Below are positions 15,706 to 23,894 of a stretch of 64,000 nucleotides of DNA, one piece after another (within the stretch, counting starts at the first letter, position 1; each line of letters opens with the position of its first letter). The position numbers and the translations under genes are program-made. Under the pieces are notes generated by a model. The model had not been told where the DNA came from and searched no databases. It worked only from the letters and a program-made list of their open reading frames with translations. Source of the stretch: Pyxidicoccus sp. MSG2. Its GTDB lineage: Bacteria > Myxococcota > Myxococcia > Myxococcales > Myxococcaceae. The stretch covers positions 1,488,001-1,552,000 of the forward strand of contig NZ_JAPNKC010000001.1 of the NCBI RefSeq assembly GCF_026626705.1, given 5' to 3'.

Positions 15706-18072
15706 ATGCGGCAAGTCCTCACCCGTGCCCTGGGCCTCTTGCGCCGCCCGGCTGTACTGGCCACCGTCCTCGTCCTGGCGGGAGGTGGCTCGGCGCTCGT
15801 CCTCGTCCCCCTTTTCGGCGTCCCCGGCTTCGAACTGGGGCTCGCCCTGTCCATCGCCGTGGGCCTGCTCGGCGGGGGGACGGGCATCGCCGCCGCCGCC
15901 CAGGAGCGCCGCCTGCTCCTGGGGGTGGACCCCCGCCCCTCCGGCGCCACCCGGGAGGAGGACCCCGGCACCGCCGTGGGCCGTGCCCTGGGGGCCGCCC
16001 TCGTCCTCAACGTGGGCGTGCTGGTGCCCCCCTTCCTCGCGGCCACCCTCTTCGCCGTCCTGCGCACCGCGTGCGACCCCTTCGCCCTGGTGGGCTTCTA
16101 TCCCCTGCTCACCCTCCCCTCGGCCGTGCTGGCATCCGCCGCGGGCGTCTTCTGCGGCTTCAAGGCGAAGCGGCCGGGCCGGGCGGTGGGCCTGTATGCG
16201 CTGCTGGTGCTGGTGTCGGCCGTGCCTACGGTATGGCCCATCGTCCTCGGGCCCCAGGTGTTCGCCTTCAACCACCTCCTGGGCCACGTGCCCGGCCCCC
16301 TCTACGACGAGGCCCTGGCGGTGACGCCCGCCCTGGCCTGGTTCCGGCTGGAGACGCTCCTGTGGGCGTGGGTGCTGGTGGGACTGACGGCCGGGCTGCT
16401 CGACACCGGCTCCGGCCGCCTGGGCCGCTCCGGCCTGCGCCCCGGCCCGCTGGCCCTGCTGGCCCTGCCGCTCACGGCCATCGTCCTCATGGAGACGCGC
16501 GGCCCGGAGCTCGGCCTGCGGATGAACGACGCGTACCTCGCGGAGACGCTGGGCGGCTTCCGGGAGACGGAGCACTTCCGCCTGCACTACCCCCGGGGCA
16601 AGCCGCGCGAGGACGTGGACCGGATGGTGCGGGACATGGAGTTCCGGTGGATGCAGACCCAGCGCTTCCTCGGCGTGGCCCCCGCCGAGCGCATCGACGT
16701 GTGGCTCTACAAGGACGAGAAGCAGAAGCAGCAACTGGTGGGCGCCGGCCGCACCCAGTTCGCCAAGCCGTGGCTGCACTCGCTGCACATCCAGGACAAG
16801 GCCTTCCCCCACTCCACGCTGCACCACGAACTGGCGCACGTCATGGCGGCCCCCGCGGGCGGCGGCCCCTTCCGCGTCACCACCCGGCTGGGCGTCTGGC
16901 CGCTGATGGGGCTGATTGAGGGCCTGGCCGTCGCCGCGGACGGCCCCGTGCAGGGCGACCTCACGCTGCACCAGTGGGCCGCGGGCATGCGCCGGCAGAA
17001 GCTGGCCCCGGACATGCGCAAGCTGATGGGGCCGGAGGGCTTCTACCAGTCCGCGCCCTCGCGCGCGTACACCGTGGCCGGCTCGTTCCTGCTGTACCTC
17101 GCGGAGACGTATGGCGCGCCGAAGCTGCGCACCGTGTACGCGCACGGGGACTTCAGCGAGGCCTACGGCCGGCCGCTGGAGGAGCTCGTCTCGGAGTGGG
17201 AGCACCACGTGGACGCGCTGCCCCTGGACGACGCCGCCGTGGCGCGCGCCTTCGCCCGCTTCCGCACCGGCAGCCTCTTCACCCGCGCCTGTGCGCGCGA
17301 GGTGGCGAAGCTGTCCGAGTCCGCCCGCGACGCGCTCGTCAGCGACCCCGAGGATGCGCTGGAGCGCTACCGCCGCGCCGCGGACCTGCAGCCGGACGAG
17401 CCCGCCTTCCGCATCGGCCAGGCCTCCGCGCTGTCCGCCCTCGAACGGTACGACGACGCGGCCAGCGTGCTGGCCACGCTGGCGGACTCCGAGCGCGTGA
17501 AGGGCCAGTCCGTGCTGGAGGCCGAAGTCGCCATGGCGCGCGCGGACGTCGAGCTGCGTCGCGAGCAGCCCGGGCCCGCCCGCCAGTTCCTCGACGTCGT
17601 GCTGGCGAAGGACGCGGGGCCGGACCTGACGCGGACCGCGCAGGTGAAGCTCGCCGCGCTGGACTCGCCCGGGCGCAAGGGCCCCATCGAGGCCTACTTC
17701 CGCGCCACGCAGGAGGAACTCCGGCTGCTGCTCCTCTACCGCGCCCTCACCACGCTGCCGGGGGACCCGTACCTCAGCTACCTGCTGGGCCGGCGGCTGA
17801 GCCAGGTGGGCGCCCCGGTGCTCGCGGGCGAGCAGCTCCAGCGGGCGCTCTCCGACGAGGGGCTGCCGGAGGCCCTCCGTCGCGAGGCGCTGCGCCTGCG
17901 GGTGGAGTCCGCCTACCTGGCCGGTGACTGCGGCGCGGTGCGCCACGAGGTGGGGGCCCTGCCGGACTTCGGCGCCGCCTTCCGGGCCACCGCCGACGAG
18001 TGGCGCGAGCGGTGTGATTTCGAGGAGACGACCTTCCGGGGTCCCCTGGTGCCACGACAGGCTTTTCGCTAG
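15706..18072 (+). CDS. Multi-pass membrane protein with HExxH peptidase domain and TPR-like tail
   Basis: A 788-residue protein with about seven hydrophobic segments in residues 1-265, then a soluble domain containing HHELAHVM (HExxH) near residues 368-374 and a downstream GLIEGLAVA about 36 residues later that could supply the third zinc ligand, as in gluzincin/peptidase MA families. A helical repeat region follows from about residue 520, with TPR-like units (RYRRAADLQPDEPAFRIG). The fusion suggests a membrane-tethered zinc protease with a protein-interaction arm; substrate unknown. The ATG at 15706 directly precedes the first hydrophobic segment. Confidence 0.8.
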   Translation: MRQVLTRALGLLRRPAVLATVLVLAGGGSALVLVPLFGVPGFELGLALSIAVGLLGGGTGIAAAAQERRLLLGVDPRPSGATREEDPGTAVGRALGAALVLNVGVLVPPFLAATLFAVLRTACDPFALVGFYPLLTLPSAVLASAAGVFCGFKAKRPGRAVGLYALLVLVSAVPTVWPIVLGPQVFAFNHLLGHVPGPLYDEALAVTPALAWFRLETLLWAWVLVGLTAGLLDTGSGRLGRSGLRPGPLALLALPLTAIVLMETRGPELGLRMNDAYLAETLGGFRETEHFRLHYPRGKPREDVDRMVRDMEFRWMQTQRFLGVAPAERIDVWLYKDEKQKQQLVGAGRTQFAKPWLHSLHIQDKAFPHSTLHHELAHVMAAPAGGGPFRVTTRLGVWPLMGLIEGLAVAADGPVQGDLTLHQWAAGMRRQKLAPDMRKLMGPEGFYQSAPSRAYTVAGSFLLYLAETYGAPKLRTVYAHGDFSEAYGRPLEELVSEWEHHVDALPLDDAAVARAFARFRTGSLFTRACAREVAKLSESARDALVSDPEDALERYRRAADLQPDEPAFRIGQASALSALERYDDAASVLATLADSERVKGQSVLEAEVAMARADVELRREQPGPARQFLDVVLAKDAGPDLTRTAQVKLAALDSPGRKGPIEAYFRATQEELRLLLLYRALTTLPGDPYLSYLLGRRLSQVGAPVLAGEQLQRALSDEGLPEALRREALRLRVESAYLAGDCGAVRHEVGALPDFGAAFRATADEWRERCDFEETTFRGPLVPRQAFR

Positions 18073-18142
18073 CCGGGGATTCCGCTAGGCAGGGAGCCCT
18101 GACAGCGGAGACGGAAGCAGCTCCCAGCCAAGGAGGACGCGG

Positions 18143-18670
18143 ATGCGGTTCGAGACGAGGCAGCGAATCCAGGGGACGGTGGACGAGGTGGAGCGCGCGC
18201 TCCTCGACGAGCGATACTTCGAGTTCCTCCTGAAGCACCACGGCGTGCTCCTGGAGCTGCAGCCCCTGGAGGTGAAGAGCGAAGGCGACCTGGTGAAGCG
18301 TCGCGTGCGCTACCGCCCCAAGCCCGTCATCCAGAGCATCGGCCCCAAGCAGGTGCCGCCCGAGTACTTCGCCTTCATCGAGACGTCCACGTACGACAAG
18401 CGCCGCAAGGAGCTGACCTTCACCAACGTGCCCACCTCGCACACCATCTCCAAGATGCTGGTGAACACGGGCAAGTTGACCCTGCGCGATTTGGGCGGCG
18501 GCCAGACGGAGCGCTCGCTGGACGGTGAAATCACCCTCAAGCTGCCGTTCCTGATGAAGCCGCTGGCCATGATTGGCGAGAAGATCATCCAGAGCGAGGG
18601 CCTCAAGATTCTCGACAACGAGGTGCCGGTGCTCAACCGGTTCATCGCCGAGGTCGTCCGCAAGGCGTAG
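18143..18670 (+). CDS. DUF2505-type SRPBCC-fold protein
   Basis: A 175-residue cytoplasmic protein with the DUF2505 layout: an N-terminal beta strand RFETRQRIQGTVDEVE, a central strand-rich body, and a long C-terminal amphipathic helix (KPLAMIGEKIIQSEGLKILDNE is the start of it). The fold is a helix-grip ligand-binding module; no ligand is known for the family. It lies 70 bases after the membrane peptidase gene on the same strand and is preceded by an AAGGAGG-like ribosome site (ccaaggaggacgcgg), so its start is well supported. Confidence 0.85.
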   Translation: MRFETRQRIQGTVDEVERALLDERYFEFLLKHHGVLLELQPLEVKSEGDLVKRRVRYRPKPVIQSIGPKQVPPEYFAFIETSTYDKRRKELTFTNVPTSHTISKMLVNTGKLTLRDLGGGQTERSLDGEITLKLPFLMKPLAMIGEKIIQSEGLKILDNEVPVLNRFIAEVVRKA

Positions 18671-18678
18671 CCGTGAGA

Positions 18679-18695
18679 GCGGGCTCTGTGCCCGC
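18679..18695 (+). terminator. Hairpin after the DUF2505 gene
   Basis: GCGGGC (18679-18684) and GCCCGC (18690-18695) form a perfect 6-bp stem with a 5-base loop, nine bases after the stop codon. No U-tract follows. Confidence 0.4.
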
Positions 18696-18756
18696 CCGCC
18701 AGGCGGGGCCTGGGAATGGGTTGACTTCCTCTCGGTTGTCCTCGTAAGGCCCCGCC

Positions 18757-19224
18757 ATGCTCAAACGCTTCCTCGCCCTCAGCGTCCTGTCCCTCCTGGC
18801 CGCCTGCGCCCCGAAGCGCATCCCCGGCACTGAAATCCAGGACACCAACGACACGCGCGCCATCCTCAAGGTCATGGAGCAGTACCGCTCCGCCCTGGAG
18901 GCCCGGGATGCCGCGGCCATCCAGGCGCTGCTCACCAAGGACTTCCGCGAGGACGCGGGCACCCCGTCCGAGCCCGACGACGACCTCACCGCCGCCAACG
19001 TCGGCCCCTACCTGGAGAACCTCTTCAAGGCCCTCCAGTCGCCCAAGGTGGAGCTGGACGTGCGCCGGGTGGAGGTGGGTGAGAATGTCGCCGCCGCCAT
19101 CTACTACTGGAAGGCGAGCTGGCGCATGCCGGGCCTCAGCTCGAAGCCCCAGCGCGAGTCCGAACTGGAGCAGATGGTGCTCCGCCGCGAGGACGGCACC
19201 TGGAAGATCCTCTCCGGCATCTGA
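18757..19224 (+). CDS. Small lipoprotein with NTF2/SnoaL-like (DUF4440-type) fold
   Basis: A 155-residue lipoprotein with lipobox LLAAC (Cys17). The mature region follows the NTF2-like pattern: helix ILKVMEQYRSALEARDAAAIQALLTKDF, strands VELDVRRVEVGENVAAAIYYW and a final LEQMVLRREDGTWKIL strand pair. Such domains are ligand-binding or enzymatic cups; no catalytic residues can be assigned. It is probably an envelope protein anchored to inner or outer membrane. A TTGACT hexamer lies at 18721-18726 but no good -10 follows at the right spacing. Confidence 0.8.
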   Translation: MLKRFLALSVLSLLAACAPKRIPGTEIQDTNDTRAILKVMEQYRSALEARDAAAIQALLTKDFREDAGTPSEPDDDLTAANVGPYLENLFKALQSPKVELDVRRVEVGENVAAAIYYWKASWRMPGLSSKPQRESELEQMVLRREDGTWKILSGI

Positions 19225-19246
19225 AGCCCCGGCGACGCCGGAGCAC

Positions 19247-19274
19247 GAGGCCCCGCCCTCATCGGGTGGGCCTC
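19247..19274. terminator. Bidirectional hairpin between convergent genes
   Basis: GAGGCCC (19247-19253) pairs with GGGCCTC (19268-19274), and an inner CCC/GGG extends the stem. It sits between the lipoprotein gene and the convergent kinase gene and overlaps the kinase stop codon. A second small stem CCGGC/GCCGG lies just upstream. Confidence 0.45.
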
Positions 19275-20244
19275 ACAGCCCCAGCAGCTCGAACAGCCCC
19301 TGGGGCCCCATGGCGGCCAGCGCCCGGGCCCGGTTGAGATACGTGCGGTAGTCCTTCTTGGTGAGCTTGTCGGCCGGCAGCGGCGACAGGTGGTAGTCGC
19401 GGATGCGGCTGGACGTGAAGCGCACCGCCCCGAAGAGCGCGTGGCCGAAGAGGTTGCCGCGCTCCACGGCGGACAGGGGCCGCACGTCCTGGTAGCCGCG
19501 CACGAAGGCGCGGCACAGCTCGGGCAGATACTGGCCGCCGTCGAAGCACCAGGCGTTGAGCGTAATCACCACGTCCAGGCCGTACGCCTCCCGGCACGCC
19601 ATCTCGAAGTCGAAGAAGGCGCCCACGCGGTCTGCCAGCCACTTCACGTTGTCCATGAAGAGGTCCGCGTGGATGACGCCGCGAGGCTCCAGCCCCTGGC
19701 GCACCGCCTCCGCCTTGTCCAGGTAGCGCTCCAGCTCCTGGGCCACGGACGCCAGCTCCGCGTCTGGGTGGCGCGCCAGGCCCACCAGCCACTGGCGCAC
19801 CGTCTCCGGGCCGTAGGGATTCTCACGCGAGCCGGAGAAGGACTGCGTGTCCCGGTGCATCTTCCCCAGCTCCGTGCCCAGCGACTCCATGTGGTCGGCG
19901 GTGAGGTGCGGGTGGCGCAACTCCTCGCCCGGCAGCCAGCGGAAGACGCTGACGCGCCCGCCCTCCAGCTCCAGGAAGGGCGCGCCGGTGCGCGGGGTGA
20001 GCAGCACCGGCCCGGGAAAGTGGTACTCGGTCAGGTGCGCGAGCAGCGCGGACTCGAAGCGCAAATCATCCGCGGAGCGCACGGTGGTGTGGCGCATGAA
20101 GAAGCGCCCCGCGTCCGTCTCCAGCCGGTGGTTGGTGTTGATGGAGCCCTGGGGAATGGGCGTCACCTCTCGCACTGCGCCCAACCCATACGCCTCCGCC
20201 ACCCGGGTGAAGGCTTCCGGTGACAGGGCCGTGTGTACCGCCAT
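19273..20244 (-). CDS. Homoserine kinase type II-like aminoglycoside-phosphotransferase-fold kinase
   Basis: A 323-residue kinase of the APH/choline-kinase fold, most like ThrB type II homoserine kinase. Motifs: the Gly-rich nucleotide loop region IPQGSINTNHRLETDAGRF, Brenner-type catalytic GVIHADLFMDNV (Asp and Asn), and metal-binding FFDFEMACRE. Homoserine kinase makes O-phosphohomoserine for threonine synthesis. No thr gene is adjacent, so substrate is inferred from family only, and a different small-molecule alcohol is possible. The ATG at 20244 has GGAGG seven bases upstream. It is divergent from the TPR gene with a 192-base gap. Confidence 0.8.
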   Translation of the reverse strand: MAVHTALSPEAFTRVAEAYGLGAVREVTPIPQGSINTNHRLETDAGRFFMRHTTVRSADDLRFESALLAHLTEYHFPGPVLLTPRTGAPFLELEGGRVSVFRWLPGEELRHPHLTADHMESLGTELGKMHRDTQSFSGSRENPYGPETVRQWLVGLARHPDAELASVAQELERYLDKAEAVRQGLEPRGVIHADLFMDNVKWLADRVGAFFDFEMACREAYGLDVVITLNAWCFDGGQYLPELCRAFVRGYQDVRPLSAVERGNLFGHALFGAVRFTSSRIRDYHLSPLPADKLTKKDYRTYLNRARALAAMGPQGLFELLGL

Positions 20245-20334
20245 TGCGCACCTCCGAAGGGCCAGTATGCACCAGCCACGCCCGGAGGCTGACGCCCTGT
20301 GTCGTCTGGCCTCCACGCCTTCGGGCGCCCACCG

Positions 20335-20363
20335 TTGACACCCGGAGGGGGCGTTCCTATCTG
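20335..20363 (+). promoter_or_regulatory. Candidate housekeeping-sigma promoter of the TPR gene
   Basis: A perfect TTGACA (20335-20340) and TATCTG (20358-20363) are spaced by 17 bases, 74 bases before the start codon. This is one of the clearest promoter matches in the window and leaves a leader of about 65 bases. Confidence 0.55.
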
Positions 20364-20436
20364 TGCCCGGCCCCTATACTTGGCAAGAGGGCGAAACCGT
20401 CCGGAAACACTCATTCCCAGCGGGGGAGGCAGGTCC

Positions 20437-22017
20437 ATGGGTACGGAAGGGCGCAGGGACTGGAAGCCTCGCGAGAGCTTCGCGAGCGCGCTGATGCAGG
20501 TGGGGGCCGTTGCCCTGCTGCTGGTGGGCGCGGTGGCGTATTTCGTCCACCGGGGCGGCATCCGGAAGGAGACCGAGGAGCACATGCGCGCGGCCCGCGC
20601 GGCCGCCCAGCGCGGCAACCCGGCCGACCTCGCCCAGGCCATGAAGGAGCTGGAGGCCCTCTTCCAGCTCAACGACAAGGCCCGTGACGCCCAGGCCCTG
20701 GCCGCCGACATCCAGACGGTGCTGTGGCTGGAGCACCACCAGCCCGGCGCGGACGCGAAGGCCCGCGAGTACCTCTCGCGCGCGGAGGAGCAGGACTCCC
20801 GCTCCGGCGAGCGCTTCGGCGCCCGCGCCCTGCACCTCCTCGCCGAGGGCAAGGCCCCGGAAGCGGAGAAGTACCTCGAGGACCTCAAGACGCAGGGCGC
20901 GAGCAGCCCGAAGCTGACGCTGGCACTGGGCATGGCCCTCCAGGCGCGCGGCGACCTGCCCGGCGCGAGGCAGGCCTTCGCCCGCGCCGCCGAAGCCGCG
21001 TATCGAGACCCGCGCTTCACCACCGCCCAGGGCGAGGCCCTGCTGGACGAGGGCCAGTACGGCCCGGCGATGGAGGCCTTCGCCAAGGCCACCACCGTCA
21101 ACCCGGACCACCTGCTGGCGCGCGTGTCCCTGGCGCTGGCCCAGGCGTACCAGGGCCGCAAGCTGGAGGAGGCGCAGAAGACGCTGGCCGACCTCCAGGC
21201 CCACGACGCCGGGTTGACGCCGATGGTGAAGTCCCGCGCCGGAGCGCTGAAGGCGGAGCTGGCCCTGGCACGCGGCGCGGCGGACGAGGCCGTGTTGGCC
21301 GCGGACGAGGCGCTGAAAATCACCCCGGATGACCACTACGCCCTCTTCGCCCGAGCCCGCGCGCTGGCCGTGAAGAAGGCCCCGGAAGCCCGCGCCGCCT
21401 TCGAGGCCGCCGTGGCGAAGCGCCGCAACGCCCCCCTGCTCTACCTGGACGGCGCGCGCGCCCTGCAAGGGGCCGGCGACGGCACCGGCGCGCTGGCGCT
21501 GCTGGACGCCTACGAGGCCACCTTCAAGCCCGTGCAGGTGAACACGGCGGACGGGAAGCGCGTCAGCCTGCTGGAGCAGGACGGCCGCTACTGGCTCGCC
21601 CGCGGCGGCGTGCTGGAGGCGGCGAGCCGCCAGGACGAGGCGCTGACGGCGTACGACAAGGCCATCACCGCGCGCGGCGTGGGCCTGGCCCGAGCGCAGT
21701 ACGCCAAGGGCGCGCTGCTGCTGGCGCGCAAGGACTACGCGGGCGCGAAGGTGCTGCTGACCACGGTGGCACCCGACACCGGCGCGGGCACGCTGGCGGA
21801 GGCCTACGTCGCCATGGGCGACCTGCTCTTCGCCCAGAGCGAGTACGCCGCCGGCTGCCAGCACTACTACTTCGGCCTCGTGCGAGCCCGCGCGCAGGGC
21901 ACCCCGCGCGAGGAGCTCTCCGCGCGCATCGACGGCATCAAGAAGAACCTGGAGTCCGCGGGCCAGGGCGCCATGGCCAAGGCCTGGGTCACCGAGACGG
22001 GCGCCCTGCTCCAGTAG
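20437..22017 (+). CDS. Membrane-anchored TPR protein
   Basis: A 526-residue protein with one N-terminal membrane segment (about residues 22-40) and then tetratricopeptide-like repeats through most of its length (for example KEYLSRAEE, DLPGARQAFARAAEAA, QYGPAMEAFAKATTVNP). The repeat region probably faces the periplasm and serves as a scaffold. No enzymatic motif is visible. Ribosome site GGGGGAGG precedes the ATG. The stop codon abuts the stop of the convergent gene (one-base step), leaving no room for a separate terminator. Confidence 0.85.
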   Translation: MGTEGRRDWKPRESFASALMQVGAVALLLVGAVAYFVHRGGIRKETEEHMRAARAAAQRGNPADLAQAMKELEALFQLNDKARDAQALAADIQTVLWLEHHQPGADAKAREYLSRAEEQDSRSGERFGARALHLLAEGKAPEAEKYLEDLKTQGASSPKLTLALGMALQARGDLPGARQAFARAAEAAYRDPRFTTAQGEALLDEGQYGPAMEAFAKATTVNPDHLLARVSLALAQAYQGRKLEEAQKTLADLQAHDAGLTPMVKSRAGALKAELALARGAADEAVLAADEALKITPDDHYALFARARALAVKKAPEARAAFEAAVAKRRNAPLLYLDGARALQGAGDGTGALALLDAYEATFKPVQVNTADGKRVSLLEQDGRYWLARGGVLEAASRQDEALTAYDKAITARGVGLARAQYAKGALLLARKDYAGAKVLLTTVAPDTGAGTLAEAYVAMGDLLFAQSEYAAGCQHYYFGLVRARAQGTPREELSARIDGIKKNLESAGQGAMAKAWVTETGALLQ

Positions 22018-22515
22018 CTACAGCAGCTCCGTCGGGTCCAACGAGCGGTACTTCGCGCGCACCACCCGCCACTCGCCGTCGTCTTCCTTCTCGAACGTGC
22101 CCTCGATGAGGTACGCGTTCAGGATGCTGGTCGCGGCGAGGTCCGTCACCTTCTCCGCCTCCGAGCGGCCGAAGATGAAGCGCGCCTGGAAGTCGCCCTT
22201 CGAGGGGGACACCTCGTGGACCTCCAGGTTGGTCATGAAGACGCGCACCCACTGACCGCGCAGCACCTGCGCCGTCAGCACGCCGCGCACCTCCTTCTTC
22301 GACCAGCCGCTCCCGTCGCTCTTGAAGCGCTCGGACACGGACTCCATCACCTCGCTCACGTCCTTCTCTTCCGCGGCGCGAGTCATCGCCACCACCTGAC
22401 GGGTGATGGCCTCCTGCACGCCGGGCTCCGGGCGCGGCCAGAAATACAGCACCGCCCCGGCGACCAGCAGCGCCAGCCCCACGCCCAGCACCCGCGAGCG
22501 CGACAACGTCACCAT
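22018..22515 (-). CDS. Single-span membrane protein of unknown function
   Basis: A 165-residue protein with one N-terminal hydrophobic segment (residues 8-26, LGVGLALLVAGAVLYFWP) followed by a soluble domain with an NTF2-like feel: a helix AITRQVVAMTRAAEEKDVSEVMESV, then strands, ending VVRAKYRSLD. No family name is certain. It starts seven bases after the cyclic-nucleotide-binding-fold gene and is last of a three-gene minus-strand operon (FHA-TPR, cNMP fold, this gene). Confidence 0.75.
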   Translation of the reverse strand: MVTLSRSRVLGVGLALLVAGAVLYFWPRPEPGVQEAITRQVVAMTRAAEEKDVSEVMESVSERFKSDGSGWSKKEVRGVLTAQVLRGQWVRVFMTNLEVHEVSPSKGDFQARFIFGRSEAEKVTDLAATSILNAYLIEGTFEKEDDGEWRVVRAKYRSLDPTELL

Positions 22516-22522
22516 GAACGCC

Positions 22523-23854
22523 TCACGCCGCCTCGGGCTCGAGCACCAGCTCGTCCGCGTCGATGATTTCCAAGGGGCGCAGCGCTTCGCCAATCTGCTT
22601 CAGGCGCCGGTCCGACAGCTGCTCCAGGTACGTGCGGATGTGCGGGAAGGTCTTCACCAGCGCATGGAACGCGGCGCGCTCCAGGAAGGCCGCCGCCGTC
22701 TTGCGCGTGGCCTCCACCGTGGCCGAGGCGCGCAGGCCCGTCAGCAGGGAAATCTCCCCCGCCACGTCGCCCTCGCGCAGCACGCCCAGCGTCACCACGC
22801 CGCCCGCCGGGTCCTCCTTCTGCACCACCAGCTCGCCGGCCAGCACCAGGAACAGGCCCGGAGAGTGCTCGCCCTCCACCAGCGCCTTCTCCCGCGGCTG
22901 GAGCGCCCGGAAGGCGAAGCGCTGCAGCATGGCGCCGCGCTCCGACTCCGGCAGCGTCTGGAACATGGGCGAGGTGGCCATGAGGTTGCGCGCCATGCGC
23001 TGCTGCGCGAAGTCCGCCAGCACCTGCGGCACCGCCGGGTGATTCTTCGCCACCGCGTTGAGGTGCTCGCGGCGAATCTCGAACACCTCCGTGTCCGACA
23101 CCGCCGTCACCGTCGCCGTGGGCGTCGCGCCCGTCAGCAGCGCAATCTCCCCGAAGATGGAGCCGCCGCCCAGGAAGCCCAGCGTGCGCGCCTCGCCGTC
23201 CATCTGCCGCGTCACCTCCGCCTTGCCCGCGACGAGCACGTAGAGGTGGTCCGTGGGCTCGCCCTCGCGGCTCACCACGTCGTCCGGCTTCACCCGGCGC
23301 CACGCCATGCGGCCCACCAGGTCCAGGAAGGCCTCCCGGTCCAACTCCGCGAACAGCGGTAGCGGAGGCCGGCTGTTCGGGTCCGCCGAGCCGCCCGGGT
23401 CCGGCGCGGCCAGCACTTCAATGGCGCGGTTGGACAGCTCCTCGCCCTGCAGGCCCATCAGGTCCGTGTCCACCTTGCCGTCGTAGAGGACTTCCGGCGG
23501 AAGGGGCGGCGGCACCGCGGCGCGGCCCGGCGCGTTGCGCACCGCGCGCGCGTGCACGCGGATGAGCGTGTCCTTCAGCCGCCGCTCGTTCGGGGACAAA
23601 TCCAGCGCCAGCTTGCACGCGGCCATCGCGGACAGCAGGTAGTCGCGCCGCAGCAGGCCCTCCGCGCACGCGTGGTAGGCGGTGACGGCGCGCTCGCGCT
23701 CCCCCATTTCCGCCAGGCTCCGGGCCGCCAGCATCCGGGAGCGGTGGTCCGCGGGCACGCGGCGCACCGCCTCGGCGAAGACGGCGAGGGCGCGCTCGAA
23801 CTGGCGCTCCTCGATGAGGTCCATCCCGAGCTCACGCAGCGACGACTCGTTCAT
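22523..23854 (-). CDS. TPR protein with two cyclic-nucleotide-binding-fold domains
   Basis: A 443-residue cytoplasmic protein. Residues 1-110 look like TPR helices (ALAVFAEAVRRVPADH, MAACKLALDLSPNE). Two cNMP-binding-fold domains follow, at about 165-285 and 300-420. Each keeps the FGEIALLTG or AGEISLLTG phosphate-cassette start, but the Arg that contacts the cyclic phosphate (normally R-A-A-T-V) is replaced: TATV in the first and ASATV in the second. Neither is therefore expected to bind cAMP in the classical manner. The gene lies between the FHA-TPR gene and a membrane-protein gene in one operon, which suggests a signalling adaptor. Confidence 0.88.
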   Translation of the reverse strand: MNESSLRELGMDLIEERQFERALAVFAEAVRRVPADHRSRMLAARSLAEMGERERAVTAYHACAEGLLRRDYLLSAMAACKLALDLSPNERRLKDTLIRVHARAVRNAPGRAAVPPPLPPEVLYDGKVDTDLMGLQGEELSNRAIEVLAAPDPGGSADPNSRPPLPLFAELDREAFLDLVGRMAWRRVKPDDVVSREGEPTDHLYVLVAGKAEVTRQMDGEARTLGFLGGGSIFGEIALLTGATPTATVTAVSDTEVFEIRREHLNAVAKNHPAVPQVLADFAQQRMARNLMATSPMFQTLPESERGAMLQRFAFRALQPREKALVEGEHSPGLFLVLAGELVVQKEDPAGGVVTLGVLREGDVAGEISLLTGLRASATVEATRKTAAAFLERAAFHALVKTFPHIRTYLEQLSDRRLKQIGEALRPLEIIDADELVLEPEAA

Positions 23855-23894
23855 CCCATCTCTCCCAACACCCTCGGCGTTTGCTCGCCGCGGC

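Noticed and set aside
14731-17946. Very long open frame on the minus strand running through the DUF192, PilZ and membrane-peptidase genes
   Set aside because: Only its last part (the DUF192 gene) has protein-like composition. The rest is His/Arg/Gly-rich and opposite a well-supported gene, as expected from GC bias in third positions.
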